Shown in pieces: positions 7,520 to 16,319 of a stretch of DNA of 16,319 nt. The position numbers were made by a program, and so were the translations under genes. Source of the DNA: Sulfuriferula sp. GTDB taxonomy: Bacteria; Pseudomonadota; Gammaproteobacteria; Burkholderiales; Sulfuriferulaceae. The notes below the pieces were generated by a model. That model ran no database searches. It was not told the origin of the DNA and saw nothing but the letters and a program-made list of their open reading frames with translations. Numbering within the stretch: position 1 is the stretch's first letter; the number at the start of each line of letters is the position of its first letter. The stretch is from the NCBI GenBank assembly GCA_027311185.1, contig DAICZK010000018.1, forward strand, positions 1 to 16,319, in the 5' to 3' direction.

Positions 7520-7600
7520 ACAGTGATATGAGTACGCAGGTCCCGCTCGGCATATCGGTAACAGTCTCCGCTGGGCAAGCATATGCCTTGATATGGGTAA

Positions 7601-7900
7601 TTGCCAAAGAATAAGGATGTTGTCACGAGGCATATTGCAAAACTGCTTATCAATGGCCGTAGCCAAGCGGTTCGTTTACCAGCCGCCTTTCGGTTTCAGA
7701 CGAAAGAAGTTTTTATTCGTCAGTATCCGGAGACGGGCGACGCGATCTTGTCGCGTAAACCGGCGACCTGGAATGATTTCTTTGCCGCGCTCAAGGACGC
7801 TGAGGTGCCGCCAGATTTCCTGAACGCAAAAGAGCGTAATCAAGTGGCGAAGGTTCGCGATCCCTTGGGGGGTGGGGCGAATGAAGCGGCACATGCTTGA
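7601..7900 (+). CDS. vapB: VapB-type antitoxin with no normal start codon (probably decaying)
   Basis: The frame carries the typical VapB N-terminal DNA-binding signature IAKLLINGRSQAVRLPAAFR (AbrB/SpoVT swapped-hairpin type). A FRFQTKEVFIRQ segment and a C-terminal toxin-binding tail ending in RDPLGGG follow. VapB neutralises the partner VapC RNase and represses the operon. No ATG or GTG precedes the conserved block in frame. A stop (TAA, 7598-7600) comes directly before TTG at 7601, which has no ribosome-binding site. Family members usually start 2-4 residues before AKL; here that place reads AGG CAT (7628-7633), so a former ATG may have become AGG. The 3' end overlaps vapC by 20 bases, the usual arrangement. 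It may be silent or use a rare start. Confidence 0.75.
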   Translation: MPKNKDVVTRHIAKLLINGRSQAVRLPAAFRFQTKEVFIRQYPETGDAILSRKPATWNDFFAALKDAEVPPDFLNAKERNQVAKVRDPLGGGANEAAHA

Positions 7901-8277
7901 CACCAACACCGTGAGTTACCTGCTTAAGGGCCACCCGGTCGTCGCCCGTCATGTAATGGCGGCTCCGATCATAGCGCTTTGCATCTCGGCCATTACTGAG
8001 GGCGAGTTGCTGTTTGGGGTAGCGAAACGTCCGCAGGCAAAGCGCCTCGGCATTGTGGTGAAAGAGTTCCTCCGGCGTGCAGACGTATTGTCTTGGGATA
8101 GCGCCATTGCGGAGTGTTACGGTACGGTGAAGGCCGAGATGGAGCGCATCGGCAAGGTGTTAGCGCCGCTCGATCTGCTGATTGCAGCGCGCGTTGGGTG
8201 CGGAGGCGATACTGGTGACTAACGACAGGGCTTTTACCCAGGTAGTCGGCTTACGGCTTGAGGACTGGTGCATTTGA
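7881..8277 (+). pseudogene. vapC: VapC-type PIN-domain toxin, frameshifted near the C-terminus
   Basis: VapC toxins are PIN-domain endoribonucleases. The start at ATG 7881 gives MKRHMLDTNTVSYLLKGHP, a standard VapC beginning; GTG 7872 is a less likely start. Acidic metal ligands are Asp7, Glu42 and Asp97 (in LAPLDLLIAA). After IAA (codons to 8189) the original frame runs into GCGGDTGD and a stop at 8220-8222. Omitting the single C at 8190 restores the expected ending: ALGAEAILVTNDRAFTQVV, then GLRLEDWCI and a stop at 8275-8277. The intact family sequence usually has HAL between IAA and the ALGA-like block, so an 8-base deletion between short GCGTTG-type repeats explains the shift. The frameshift removes the TND aspartate needed for metal binding, so the 113-residue product should be inactive. 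Confidence 0.85.
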
Positions 8278-8502
8278 CTGGTGAGAGCGACCGCGCAATC
8301 GCGCGCGACCCGGATGGTTGCGGCCGCAAGATCGCCCCGCCGGCACTTGCCTTTGCCGCCACTGCAAGCCGAAACCCATTCACGCCGAGCGTAATCTAAC
8401 CCTTCATGAATTGTTGTCCCGCTCCACCGTGACAGGTGTCCGTATTGCTGTTACGACGATGTCATCTAACCGACAAGACATGGCACCAGCGTGCGCTGCG
8501 CC
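8278..8502. other. Gene-free stretch between vapC remnant and the next gene
   Basis: These 225 bases hold no convincing gene, RNA or repeat. A 70-codon frame on the + strand (8318-8530) has no recognisable motif, no ribosome-binding site and runs into the convergent hypothetical gene. Confidence 0.4.
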
Positions 8503-8832
8503 TCAGAATAATTCTATACGAGCCTGGTAGCGAAAAATGATCAAGCGATACAGGTCGTCGCCGATCTGCACGTGGGTGGATTCGCGCCGGTCCAGGCTGA
8601 TGGTGTCGCCGCCGCTGGCAGACAAGGTATGAAATCCGAACAAATCATTTTCGATCAGACTCGTCAGTATGTCGCGGCATTCCTCGGGCGGCAACCGCAG
8701 ACCGCTGTTGTCGATCAGGCTGCAAGGCTTGCCGTGCAGATTAATCCCGGTATAGTGAACAGCATCGGCGTGCAGCGGATTGTTTTCGTCGAAATTGGCG
8801 GCGGGGTCGACAAATGGGTTGGGATTATTCAT
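8503..8832 (-). CDS. Hypothetical protein, 109 residues
   Basis: The start at 8832 (MNNPNPFVDPAANFDENN) is preferred because AAGGG (8840-8844 on the minus strand) stands 7 bases before it. A longer form from 8877 would overlap the promoter of the divergent coiled-coil gene. The product is soluble, acidic and without signal peptide or membrane helix. It has an Asn/Pro/Asp-rich N-terminal 25 residues, a middle segment with LRLPPEECRDILTSLIENDL, and a C-terminal predicted beta region with THVQIGDDLYRLIIFRYQ. I do not recognise a family. Base composition is like the neighbours, and the intact frame with a good ribosome-binding site supports a real gene. Confidence 0.55.
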   Translation of the reverse strand: MNNPNPFVDPAANFDENNPLHADAVHYTGINLHGKPCSLIDNSGLRLPPEECRDILTSLIENDLFGFHTLSASGGDTISLDRRESTHVQIGDDLYRLIIFRYQARIELF

Positions 8833-8876
8833 TAACGAGCCCTTAGTGTTTGCCTTCAAATAATAGCGATGAGTCA

Positions 8877-8906
8877 TTGACGGAATTGAATTTTTCCAAT
8901 TATAGT
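8877..8906 (+). promoter_or_regulatory. Promoter for the zapB-like/zapA genes
   Basis: TTGACG (8877-8882) and TATAGT (8901-8906) are 18 bases apart. Transcription would begin near 8912-8914, at or next to the ATG of the following gene (8913), so the mRNA may have no leader. Confidence 0.6.
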
Positions 8907-8912
8907 ACGATT

Positions 8913-9113
8913 ATGGAAACTCAACTTAATACGCTGGAAACCAAGCTTGGCCAATTACTGGAATTGTGCCAGAGTTTGCGTGCCGAAAATCAAAAATTGC
9001 GCCAGCAGGTTGCGATTGCCAATGATCAGAACAAACAGTTAAGCGAGCGTGTGAGTCATGCGCGACTGCGCATGGAAGCGCTGCTGGAAAAAATTCCGGA
9101 GGTCGATTTATGA
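8913..9113 (+). CDS. ZapB-like short coiled-coil protein (TIGR02449 type)
   Basis: The 66-residue product starts METQLNTLETKLGQLLELCQ and is a continuous heptad-type coiled coil with Leu at regular spacing up to about residue 58. Proteins of this type lie directly before zapA in many beta- and gammaproteobacteria and resemble the cell-division coiled-coil protein ZapB. A role at the Z-ring is therefore likely but inferred. The start at ATG 8913 matches the usual length; the frame is open back to a TTG at 8850, but that would run through the promoter. There is no Shine-Dalgarno site before 8913, fitting a leaderless message. The stop overlaps the zapA start (ATGA at 9110-9113), so the two are translationally coupled. 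Confidence 0.85.
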   Translation: METQLNTLETKLGQLLELCQSLRAENQKLRQQVAIANDQNKQLSERVSHARLRMEALLEKIPEVDL

Positions 9114-9435
9114 GTCGCGACAGTAAGGGTCTGGATATCAAATACTGGGTCGTGAATTCCGGGTGGCGTGCCCCGAGGCTGAACAGGAGGGATTGATTGC
9201 GGCGGCGCAGTATCTGGATCAGAAAATGCGCGAGATCCGGGAGCAGGGTAAGGTCATCGGTATCGAGCGGATAGCGGTCATGGCCGCTTTGAATATTGCC
9301 TTCGAATTGAAAAACGCACCTAAAGTAAACGGTGTTGACATCAGCGCCGCGCAGCGTAGAATCGAAGCCATGGAAGCAATGATAGACAATGTGATTCGGC
9401 CTCAAGAAACCTTGTTCGATCTGTCGTCTTCGTAG
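9110..9435 (+). pseudogene. zapA: Cell division protein ZapA, apparent one-base frameshift
   Basis: ZapA binds FtsZ and bundles its filaments at the division ring. From ATG 9110 the frame reads MSRDSKGLDIK, the normal ZapA start, but after AAA (9140-9142) it turns into an unrelated sequence and stops at about 9194. Reading ATA from 9142, one base earlier, gives ILGREFRVACPEAEQEG and the rest of ZapA through AAQYLDQKMREIRE, IAVMAALNIAFEL and the C-terminal coiled coil, ending at 9435. One A is missing from what should be an AAAA run. The repaired protein would have 108 residues, a normal ZapA length. The case may be a real deletion or a homopolymer sequencing error. The downstream part could start at GTG 9163, but would lack the first beta strand. 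Confidence 0.85.
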
Positions 9436-9460
9436 TTTTCTGGACGTTGTTTGTACTTCT

Positions 9461-9641
9461 ATGCGCCCTGCGGTGTTTGTCTGGATTGCGAATTCTTTGA
9501 ACCAATAAATTTGCATTGGTTGCAGCTATTGAAAAGTGCCGTTGTGCGCGTTATTCGTTAATGTGCCTGAAGTGCTTGCGCTGCGACCCCTTGAACCTTA
9601 GGTTCAAGATAGCGTTTCAGACGGCATTAGCGGGGAGCACC
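9461..9641 (+). ncRNA. ssrS: 6S RNA
   Basis: 6S RNA binds the sigma70 RNA polymerase holoenzyme and down-regulates transcription in stationary phase. It lies between zapA and the formyltetrahydrofolate cyclo-ligase gene, its usual place in proteobacteria. The hallmark hairpin CTTGAACCTTAGGTTCAAG is at 9590-9608. The closing stem pairs GCGCCCTGC (9463-9471) with GCGGGGAGC (9630-9638), with one wobble and one mismatch. It continues as GGTGT (9472-9476) with GCATT (9624-9628) across a bulged A, as in the enteric RNA. The distance gives about 180 nucleotides, the normal size. Ends are set from the stem and may be off by several bases. The 133 bases from 9642 to the cyclo-ligase start show nothing clear; co-transcription with that gene is typical. 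Confidence 0.85.
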
Positions 9642-9774
9642 CTCTTGTTGTTCGTATCGACCTCACTATCGGTTTTTATCGCGATGCGCTCCCTAGGGCG
9701 GCCCGATCCGGAACATTTTCGCGCGCTCTCACCGCTTGGATTAACGGCAGCCGAGTCAGGGCTGTTTCGACAAT

Positions 9775-10371
9775 ATGGATAAACCTCAATTACGCAAAAC
9801 CTTGCGGCAGCACCGCCGCGCAGTGAGCCGCGTCGACCGCGTGCATGCCGGCCGCCAGCTCGTTCGCCACGCGCTACGTTCGGGCTTGCTATGGCGCTAC
9901 CAGCGCGCGGGGATCTATGTGCCGCACGGGACGGAAATCGATACCTTGCCTTTGTTGAATCGCTTGCTCGGCATGGGTAAGCGGGTCTATTTGCCCATGC
10001 TGCCTTTCGGGCGCGGCAAACGGCTGTGGTTTAATCGTGTCGAAGCGGGCGGGCGCTGGATATTGAACCGCTTCGGCATGGCCGAACATCTGAGCTCGTC
10101 TTCCGTCCGCGTGCAATGGACGCAGCTGCTGTTCGTGCCTTTGGTGGGTTATGACGACGCGGGTTACAGAATCGGCACCGGCGGCGGCTATTACGACGCC
10201 AGCCTGGCTTATTTGCGTCGGCGCCACGCGTGGCGGACACCGTATCTGGTCGGCGTTGCCTTTGCCTGTCAGCATATCACTGACCTGTTGACGCCCGATG
10301 CCTGGGATGTCCCGCTAGACGCAATATTGACCGAACGAGGTCTGCATCGTTTCGAACGCCAGCGCCCATGA
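9775..10371 (+). CDS. fau: 5-formyltetrahydrofolate cyclo-ligase (MTHFS, YgfA)
   Basis: The enzyme converts 5-formyltetrahydrofolate to 5,10-methenyltetrahydrofolate with ATP in the cytoplasm, recycling a folate storage form. The 198-residue length is normal. The N-terminal helix KPQLRKTLRQHRRAVS carries the basic nucleotide-binding residues. YVPHGTEIDTLPLL and KRVYLPML follow, and the family signature is G125 with YDDAGYRIGTGGGYYD (126-141). The C-terminal AFACQHITDLLTPDAWDVPLD also matches. The ATG at 9775 has only a distant CAGGG (9758-9762). Synteny with 6S RNA is conserved and functionally linked in enteric bacteria, where the RNA and the enzyme share a primary transcript. Confidence 0.93.
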   Translation: MDKPQLRKTLRQHRRAVSRVDRVHAGRQLVRHALRSGLLWRYQRAGIYVPHGTEIDTLPLLNRLLGMGKRVYLPMLPFGRGKRLWFNRVEAGGRWILNRFGMAEHLSSSSVRVQWTQLLFVPLVGYDDAGYRIGTGGGYYDASLAYLRRRHAWRTPYLVGVAFACQHITDLLTPDAWDVPLDAILTERGLHRFERQRP

Positions 10372-10443
10372 AACGCTTTCTTGAAATTGCTGATCGGGGT
10401 GTTTTAATGATTGCCAGAAACCGAATTCCGTGTTTTTACGCAC

Positions 10444-10473
10444 ATTCGCACTGCTTCGGTGCGAATTTTTATT
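10444..10473 (+). terminator. Rho-independent terminator of the 6S RNA-fau unit
   Basis: ATTCGCAC (10444-10451) pairs perfectly with GTGCGAAT (10459-10466) around a 7-base loop TGCTTCG. T residues 10466-10470 and ATT follow. It lies 73 bases after the fau stop codon. Confidence 0.75.
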
Positions 10474-10597
10474 GCCACTACCCATTTATCGAACATTAAT
10501 TTAACACTATGATTAAATGTATTTATATTTATTGCAATTTTTTTAATCGGAACAATAAAACCCTTTAGCTTTAGAGGCTTTGCCATGTTTTATCGAG

Positions 10598-10634
10598 TTT
10601 ACCCACAAAATTATCCACAGCATATGTGGGTAAA
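10598..10634. promoter_or_regulatory. Cluster of three DnaA-box-like sequences in an inverted repeat
   Basis: A perfect consensus DnaA box TTATCCACA is at 10611-10619. It is flanked by TTACCCACA (10599-10607, same direction) and its reverse complement TGTGGGTAA (10625-10633), each one base off consensus. The outer two belong to a perfect 10-base inverted repeat, TTTACCCACA and TGTGGGTAAA, with a 17-base spacer. The setting is A+T-rich. DnaA binding is likely from sequence; whether it acts in replication control or DnaA titration is unknown. Confidence 0.6.
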
Positions 10635-10660
10635 TAAAAAGCTCCTTAATTAAGAATGCA

Positions 10661-10733
10661 TTAGCGCACAGACCTAAAAATAACGCTAACAAAGCAGGCT
10701 AACTGCACGACATTTGAGGCTCGATATTTTTAG
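10661..10733. repeat. Two inverted repeats downstream of hemE
   Basis: TTAGCG (10661-10666) matches CGCTAA (10684-10689), and CTAAAAATA (10674-10682) matches TATTTTTAG (10725-10733). GCTAAC also occurs twice as a direct repeat (10685-10690 and 10698-10703). The two hairpins overlap and could be alternatives. The role is unknown. Confidence 0.4.
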
Positions 10734-10771
10734 ATTTTGTCCAGTCGTCCATGCACTTATCGGGCGTTTTT

Positions 10772-11842
10772 TTAGCGCGCTGCATGATAAGCGGGGCTCA
10801 GGTTATGCACCGCCTCGACCAGTGCGGCAACGTTTTCTGGCGGAGTGAATTGTGAAACACCATGTCCGAGGTTGAATACATGACCATGGCCCGAGCCGTA
10901 ACTGGCGAGTATGCCGGCGGTTTCCGCAAACACGGTGTCGGGATCGGTCAGCAGGATGGCCGGGTCGAGGTTGCCTTGCAGCGCAACGCGCTGGCCGACG
11001 CGCTGCCGGGCTTCGCCGATATCCATACTCCAGTCCAGTCCCAGTGCGTCGCAGCCTATGGCTGACATGCTCTCCAGCCAGTTGCCGCCGCCCTTGGTAA
11101 ATACAATGATGGGTATATCCGCTCCCTCCCGTTTGCGCGTCAACCCGGCGACGATTTGTTGCATGTAGGGCAGCGAAAACGAATGGTAGGCGTTATGCGA
11201 CAGCGCTCCGCCCCAAGTATCGAAGAGCATGATCGCCTGCGCTCCGGCCTCGATTTGCGCGTTGAGGTAGTCGGTTACGGCGCGTGTGTTGACGGCCAGA
11301 ATATGATGCAGCAAGTCGGGGCGTTGATAAAGCATCTTTTTGGTGGTGGCGAAGTCGGTGCCGCCTTCGCCCTCGATCATATAGCAGGCCAAGGTGAATG
11401 GGCTGCCCGAAAATCCGATCAGGGGAACGCTGTTATCGAGCGCGCGCCGGATCTGACTGACGGCGTCGATAACATAGCCCAGGTGTTCGACCGGGTCGGG
11501 GGCGGTCAGTGCGCGGATTTCCCATTCTTCGCGCAAGGGCCGTTCGAATTTGGGGCCTTCGTTGGGGGCGAAATACAAGCCTAATCCCATCGCGTCGGGA
11601 ATCGTTAAAATATCTGAAAACAGGATGGCGGCATCCAAAGGAAATCGCGCCAGGGGCTGCAACGTGACTTCGGTCGCGAGGTCCGGATTTTTGCACAACG
11701 AGAGGAAATCCCCGGCGCGAGCGCGGGTCTGATTGTATTCGGGCAGATAACGCCCGGCCTGACGCATGATCCAGATGGGCGTGTAATCGGTAGGTTGCCG
11801 TAGCAAGGCGCGTATGAATGTATCGTTACGAAGTTTGGACAT
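10772..11842 (-). CDS. hemE: Uroporphyrinogen decarboxylase
   Basis: HemE removes the four acetate carboxyl groups of uroporphyrinogen III to give coproporphyrinogen III in heme synthesis, in the cytoplasm, without a cofactor. The 356-residue length fits the family (354 in E. coli). Signatures are the substrate-binding [10 protein letters not shown] (27-36), [16 protein letters not shown] with catalytic Asp77, [29 protein letters not shown] and the C-terminal FNLGHG. The start at 11842 ([17 protein letters not shown]) aligns with known HemE N-termini. There is no clear Shine-Dalgarno site, only an A-rich stretch upstream. It follows gltD after 59 bases on the same strand and is likely the last gene of a gltB-gltD-hemE operon. 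Confidence 0.96.
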   Translation of the reverse strand: MSKLRNDTFIRALLRQPTDYTPIWIMRQAGRYLPEYNQTRARAGDFLSLCKNPDLATEVTLQPLARFPLDAAILFSDILTIPDAMGLGLYFAPNEGPKFERPLREEWEIRALTAPDPVEHLGYVIDAVSQIRRALDNSVPLIGFSGSPFTLACYMIEGEGGTDFATTKKMLYQRPDLLHHILAVNTRAVTDYLNAQIEAGAQAIMLFDTWGGALSHNAYHSFSLPYMQQIVAGLTRKREGADIPIIVFTKGGGNWLESMSAIGCDALGLDWSMDIGEARQRVGQRVALQGNLDPAILLTDPDTVFAETAGILASYGSGHGHVFNLGHGVSQFTPPENVAALVEAVHNLSPAYHAAR

Positions 11843-11901
11843 GGTGTGCGAGCAAAAAAATGAGAGAGAGTATAAGCGGGTAGCGACAAGTATAGGTCAA
11901 A

Positions 11902-13332
<1,431 letters not shown>

Positions 13333-13362
13333 TTAATGTGTTAGTGCAGCCAAGTTAATACA

Positions 13363-16319
13363 TTAATCTTTTAATAAACTGTCCAATGTGGCGGCTTTGG
13401 GTTTCACCAGCCAAAACTGGGCCGCAATGTCGCTAAAGTTCTCCAGCATCCACGCGGCGCGCGGGCTGGAGGTGTGCAGCAGGTGCGCCTCGATGCGCTG
13501 CTTGAGGAAGTGCCGGTATTCCACGGTAGGCTCAGTGTGTATGCGCTGGATATCTACCAGTTCATTGTTGTAGCGATGCGCGAAATCGCCGTCGGCATCG
13601 TAGACCAGCGCGAATCCCCCGGTCATGCCGGCGCCGAAATTGATGCCGGTATCGCCCAATACGACGATGCAGCCGCCAGTCATGTATTCGCAGCAGTGGT
13701 CGCCCACGCCTTCGACGACAGCGTAAGCCCCCGAATTGCGCACGGCGAAGCGCTCGCCTGCCTGACCCGCGGCAAACAGCTCGCCGCCGGTTGCGCCATA
13801 CAGGCAGGTATTGCCGATAATCACGGCCTCGTGCGTGGCGAAACCCGACTCCTGCGGCGGCCGGATAGCGATGAGTCCGCCCGACATGCCCTTGCCCACA
13901 TAATCGTTGGCGTCACCTTCGAGCAACAATTGCAAGCCGTTGTGGTTCCACACCCCCAGGCTTTGCCCGGCCGAGCCGCGCATGCGGATGGTCAGACAGC
14001 CAGCGGGCAGGCCTCGCGCGCCGTGTGCGCGTGCAATCTCGCCCGACAGGCGTGCGCCGATGGAGCGATTGACGTTGCGCACCCAGTAATCGAGCGTGAG
14101 GGGGGTCTGGGTCTGGATGCATTCGGTTGCGTCCTTGACCATTTGTTCCGCCAGCTCACCTTTGTCAAACGAGGGGTTGGAGGCGCTGACGCAAAAACGC
14201 GGCTCCGAGTCGGGAATGCTGCCCTGGCTCAGTAGCGGCGCGAGATTCAGGCGCTCCTGGCGCGGCGTTTCGCCGACATTGCGCTCCAGCAGGTCGACTC
14301 GCCCGATCAGCTCTTCCATGCTGCGCACGCCGAGCTTGGCCATCCACTCGCGCGTTTCCATCGCGACGAAGGTGAAAAAATTGATGACCATTTCGGGCAG
14401 GCCGATAAAATGCTGTTTGCGCAATCGCGCATCCTGAGTGGCGACACCGGTGGCGCAGTTATTGAGATGGCAAATACGCAGGTATTTGCAGCCCAGCGCG
14501 ATCATCGGCGCTGTGCCGAAGCCGAAGCTCTCGGCGCCGAGAATGGCCGCCTTGATGACGTCGTGACCGGTTTTCAGGCCGCCGTCGGTCTGCACTCTCA
14601 CTCGTCCGCGCAAGCCGTTGGCGCGCAGTACCTGCTGCGCTTCGGAGAGTCCCAGCTCCCAGGGCGTGCCGGCGTATTTTACGCTGGTAAGCGGCGATGC
14701 CCCGGTGCCACCATCGTAGCCCGAGATGGTGATCAGATCGGCGTAGGCTTTGGCAACGCCTGCGGCTACCGTGCCGACGCCAGGCTCGGCAACGAGCTTG
14801 ACCGAAACCAGCGCTTTGGGGTTGACCTGTTTCAGGTCGAAAATGAGCTGGGCCAGGTCTTCGATCGAATAAATGTCGTGGTGCGGCGGTGGCGAAATCA
14901 GCGAAATGCCGGGTTTCGCGCAACGCAGGCGGGCGATCATCTCCGACACCTTGTGGCCGGGCAATTGCCCGCCCTCACCGGGCTTCGCGCCTTGTGCGAT
15001 CTTGATTTGCAATACTTCGGCATTGACCAGATAGTGCGCGGTGACGCCAAAGCGCCCCGAGGCCACCTGTTTGATCTTGGACATTTTCAGCGTGCCGTAG
15101 CGCGCCGGATCTTCGCCGCCTTCACCCGAGTTGGAACGCCCGCCGATGCGATTCATGCCCTCGGCCAGAGCTTCATGCGCTTCGGGCGACAGTGCGCCTA
15201 GCGACATGCCTGCCGAATCGAAGCGTTTGAGGATTTTTTCTATGGATTCGACTTCCTCGATAGGAATCGCCGTCACGTCCGAGCGCAGCGCAAGCAAATC
15301 GCGCAGCATCGCAATCTGGCGGCCATTCACCAGGCTTGCGTATTCTTTGTACAGCTCGTAATCGCCGGTCTTCACGGCCTTTTGCAACTGAACGACAACA
15401 TCCGGGTGATAGGCGTGAAACTCCTCGCCGAAGATGAATTTGAGCAGGCCGCCTTGCCCGATCGGGCGCATGGGATTAAATGCGGCGCGCGCGAGCTGCT
15501 TCTGATCGTCTTCGAAGTCGCTGAAATCGGCGCCGGAAATGCGTGAAACAGTGCCTTTGAAGCTCAAGTTGATGACGTCCTCGTGCATGCCCACGGCTTC
15601 GAACAACTGCGCGCCGCGATAACTGGCGACGGTGGAGATACCCATCTTGGAGAGCACCTTGAGCAAACCCTTGTCGGTGCCCTTGCGATAGTTTGCCAGC
15701 GCTTTTTCGGCTTTGAGCGTGACGTCTCCGGACTCGACCATAGCCAGAATGATCTGATACGCCAGATAGGGATAGACCGCAGTTGCGCCATACCCGATCA
15801 GGCAGGCGATCTGGTGGGGATCGCGCGCGCAAGCGGTTTCTACCAGCAGATTGCAGTCGCAGCGCAGCCCTGCGCTGATCAGCGCGTGGTGCACGGCTCC
15901 AACGGCGAACAAGGCATGCACGGGCAAGCGCTGTTTGCCGATATCGCGATCAGACAGTACCAGAATGACATTCCCGCCTGCGACGGCCGCAACGGCGTCC
16001 TGGGTCAACTGCCGGATCGCGGCTTGCAGCGTGGTTTGCGCCGGGTCGTAGCTGAGCTCGAGGCGAGTCGAGCGATAGGCCGGCTCGTTCAACGTGGTCA
16101 GATAGAGGTAGGCATCACGCGACAGCACAGGGGATGGTACCTCCAGGCGATAGGCGTGCGCCGGGGTTTCCTCGAATAAATTGCGCTCGGGGCCGAAACA
16201 GGTATTGAGCGACATGACGACTGCTTCGCGTATCGGATCGATAGGCGGATTGGTGACCTGGGCGAATTGCTGGCGCATGTAATCGAATGGCGAACGCACC
16301 TTTTGCGACAGCACCGCCA
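13363..16319 (-). CDS. gltB: Glutamate synthase large (alpha) subunit, C-terminal two thirds (5' end outside window)
   Basis: About 985 residues are visible; full GltB has roughly 1,500, so the N-terminal glutaminase domain with its Cys1 nucleophile is missing off the right edge. The visible order is the central domain (about the first 340 residues), then the FMN-binding synthase domain and the beta-helical GXGXG domain. The synthase domain carries [64 protein letters not shown] and [13 protein letters not shown]. The [3Fe-4S] ligands follow in [16 protein letters not shown], with spacing C-x5-C-x4-C. The last domain has [27 protein letters not shown] and [10 protein letters not shown]. Its product channels ammonia from glutamine to 2-oxoglutarate. 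The frame is uninterrupted. The stop is 57 bases before gltD. Confidence 0.96.
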   Translation of the reverse strand, partial: AVLSQKVRSPFDYMRQQFAQVTNPPIDPIREAVVMSLNTCFGPERNLFEETPAHAYRLEVPSPVLSRDAYLYLTTLNEPAYRSTRLELSYDPAQTTLQAAIRQLTQDAVAAVAGGNVILVLSDRDIGKQRLPVHALFAVGAVHHALISAGLRCDCNLLVETACARDPHQIACLIGYGATAVYPYLAYQIILAMVESGDVTLKAEKALANYRKGTDKGLLKVLSKMGISTVASYRGAQLFEAVGMHEDVINLSFKGTVSRISGADFSDFEDDQKQLARAAFNPMRPIGQGGLLKFIFGEEFHAYHPDVVVQLQKAVKTGDYELYKEYASLVNGRQIAMLRDLLALRSDVTAIPIEEVESIEKILKRFDSAGMSLGALSPEAHEALAEGMNRIGGRSNSGEGGEDPARYGTLKMSKIKQVASGRFGVTAHYLVNAEVLQIKIAQGAKPGEGGQLPGHKVSEMIARLRCAKPGISLISPPPHHDIYSIEDLAQLIFDLKQVNPKALVSVKLVAEPGVGTVAAGVAKAYADLITISGYDGGTGASPLTSVKYAGTPWELGLSEAQQVLRANGLRGRVRVQTDGGLKTGHDVIKAAILGAESFGFGTAPMIALGCKYLRICHLNNCATGVATQDARLRKQHFIGLPEMVINFFTFVAMETREWMAKLGVRSMEELIGRVDLLERNVGETPRQERLNLAPLLSQGSIPDSEPRFCVSASNPSFDKGELAEQMVKDATECIQTQTPLTLDYWVRNVNRSIGARLSGEIARAHGARGLPAGCLTIRMRGSAGQSLGVWNHNGLQLLLEGDANDYVGKGMSGGLIAIRPPQESGFATHEAVIIGNTCLYGATGGELFAAGQAGERFAVRNSGAYAVVEGVGDHCCEYMTGGCIVVLGDTGINFGAGMTGGFALVYDADGDFAHRYNNELVDIQRIHTEPTVEYRHFLKQRIEAHLLHTSSPRAAWMLENFSDIAAQFWLVKPKAATLDSLLKD

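Larger units (their letters stand above)
10372..10771. other. A+T-rich 400-base intergenic region between convergent fau and hemE
   Basis: No gene is supported here. It contains the fau terminator (10444-10473), a very A+T-rich stretch (about 10485-10565), a group of DnaA-box-like sequences inside an inverted repeat (10598-10634), and two further inverted repeats (10661-10733). Both flanking genes end here, so it holds no promoter need for either. Confidence 0.6.

Noticed and set aside
8318..8530. 70-codon + strand frame after vapC
   Set aside because: No motif, no ribosome-binding site, and it runs into the end of the convergent hypothetical gene.
9130..9150. Programmed -1 frameshifting in zapA
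   Set aside because: The site ATC AAA TAC is not a slippery heptamer and no downstream stimulatory structure is evident; a lost A in an A run is simpler.
9516..9782. 88-codon + strand frame between zapA and fau
   Set aside because: It overlaps the 6S RNA and has no ribosome-binding site; the RNA structure explains this DNA.
10368..10499. A 43-codon frame starting in an ATGA overlap with the fau stop
   Set aside because: It runs through the rho-independent terminator and has no recognisable sequence.
10372..10771. Calling this region the chromosome origin
   Set aside because: Only three DnaA-like boxes are seen, flanking genes converge rather than diverge, and dnaA, dnaN, parA or gidA are absent from the window. 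It is kept only as a DnaA-box cluster.
14410..15201. 263-codon + strand frame, with similar ones at 13474-14235, 15583-16179 and 11932-12630
   Set aside because: All are antisense to gltB or gltD, which have unbroken, motif-complete frames.

Overview
The window looks like chromosomal DNA from a proteobacterium, most likely a betaproteobacterium of the Nitrosomonadales type. The evidence is gene content and order: gltB-gltD-hemE, a small coiled-coil gene plus zapA followed by 6S RNA and 5-formyltetrahydrofolate cyclo-ligase, a Rep-type helicase, and an apaH gene of proteobacterial type. The placement is inferred from sequence patterns only; no database search was possible.

Left part (1-2031): the tail of a P-type (Trb/VirB) conjugation operon on the + strand. 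It holds the C-terminal end of a TrbJ-like protein, a small membrane protein in the trbK position, and a TrbL/VirB6-like inner-membrane channel protein with an 11-residue tandem repeat. The usual trbF, trbG and trbI genes do not follow, so this is the edge or a remnant of a mobile element.

Middle part (2032-8300): an olsB-like N-acyltransferase and an olsA/plsC-like O-acyltransferase (probable ornithine-lipid or lysophospholipid acylation pair). The second gene overlaps tail to tail with apaH on the minus strand. Then come the rep helicase with a clear terminator, a zinc-ribbon/membrane-hairpin protein behind a near-consensus sigma70 promoter, and a decayed vapBC toxin-antitoxin pair (antitoxin without a normal start codon, toxin frameshifted).

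Right part (8500-16319): a minus-strand hypothetical gene diverges from a + strand cluster made of a ZapB-like coiled-coil gene, zapA (broken by an apparent one-base deletion), 6S RNA and fau. An A+T-rich 400-base intergenic region follows, with a terminator and a compact group of three DnaA-box-like sequences. Converging on it from the right is the minus-strand operon gltB (5' end outside the window), gltD, hemE, covering glutamate synthesis and the tetrapyrrole step that follows uroporphyrinogen III.

The most notable points are the DnaA-box cluster between fau and hemE, three gene-breaking lesions within 1.6 kb (vapB start, vapC, zapA), the conjugation operon that stops after trbL, and the membrane zinc-ribbon protein of unknown role.
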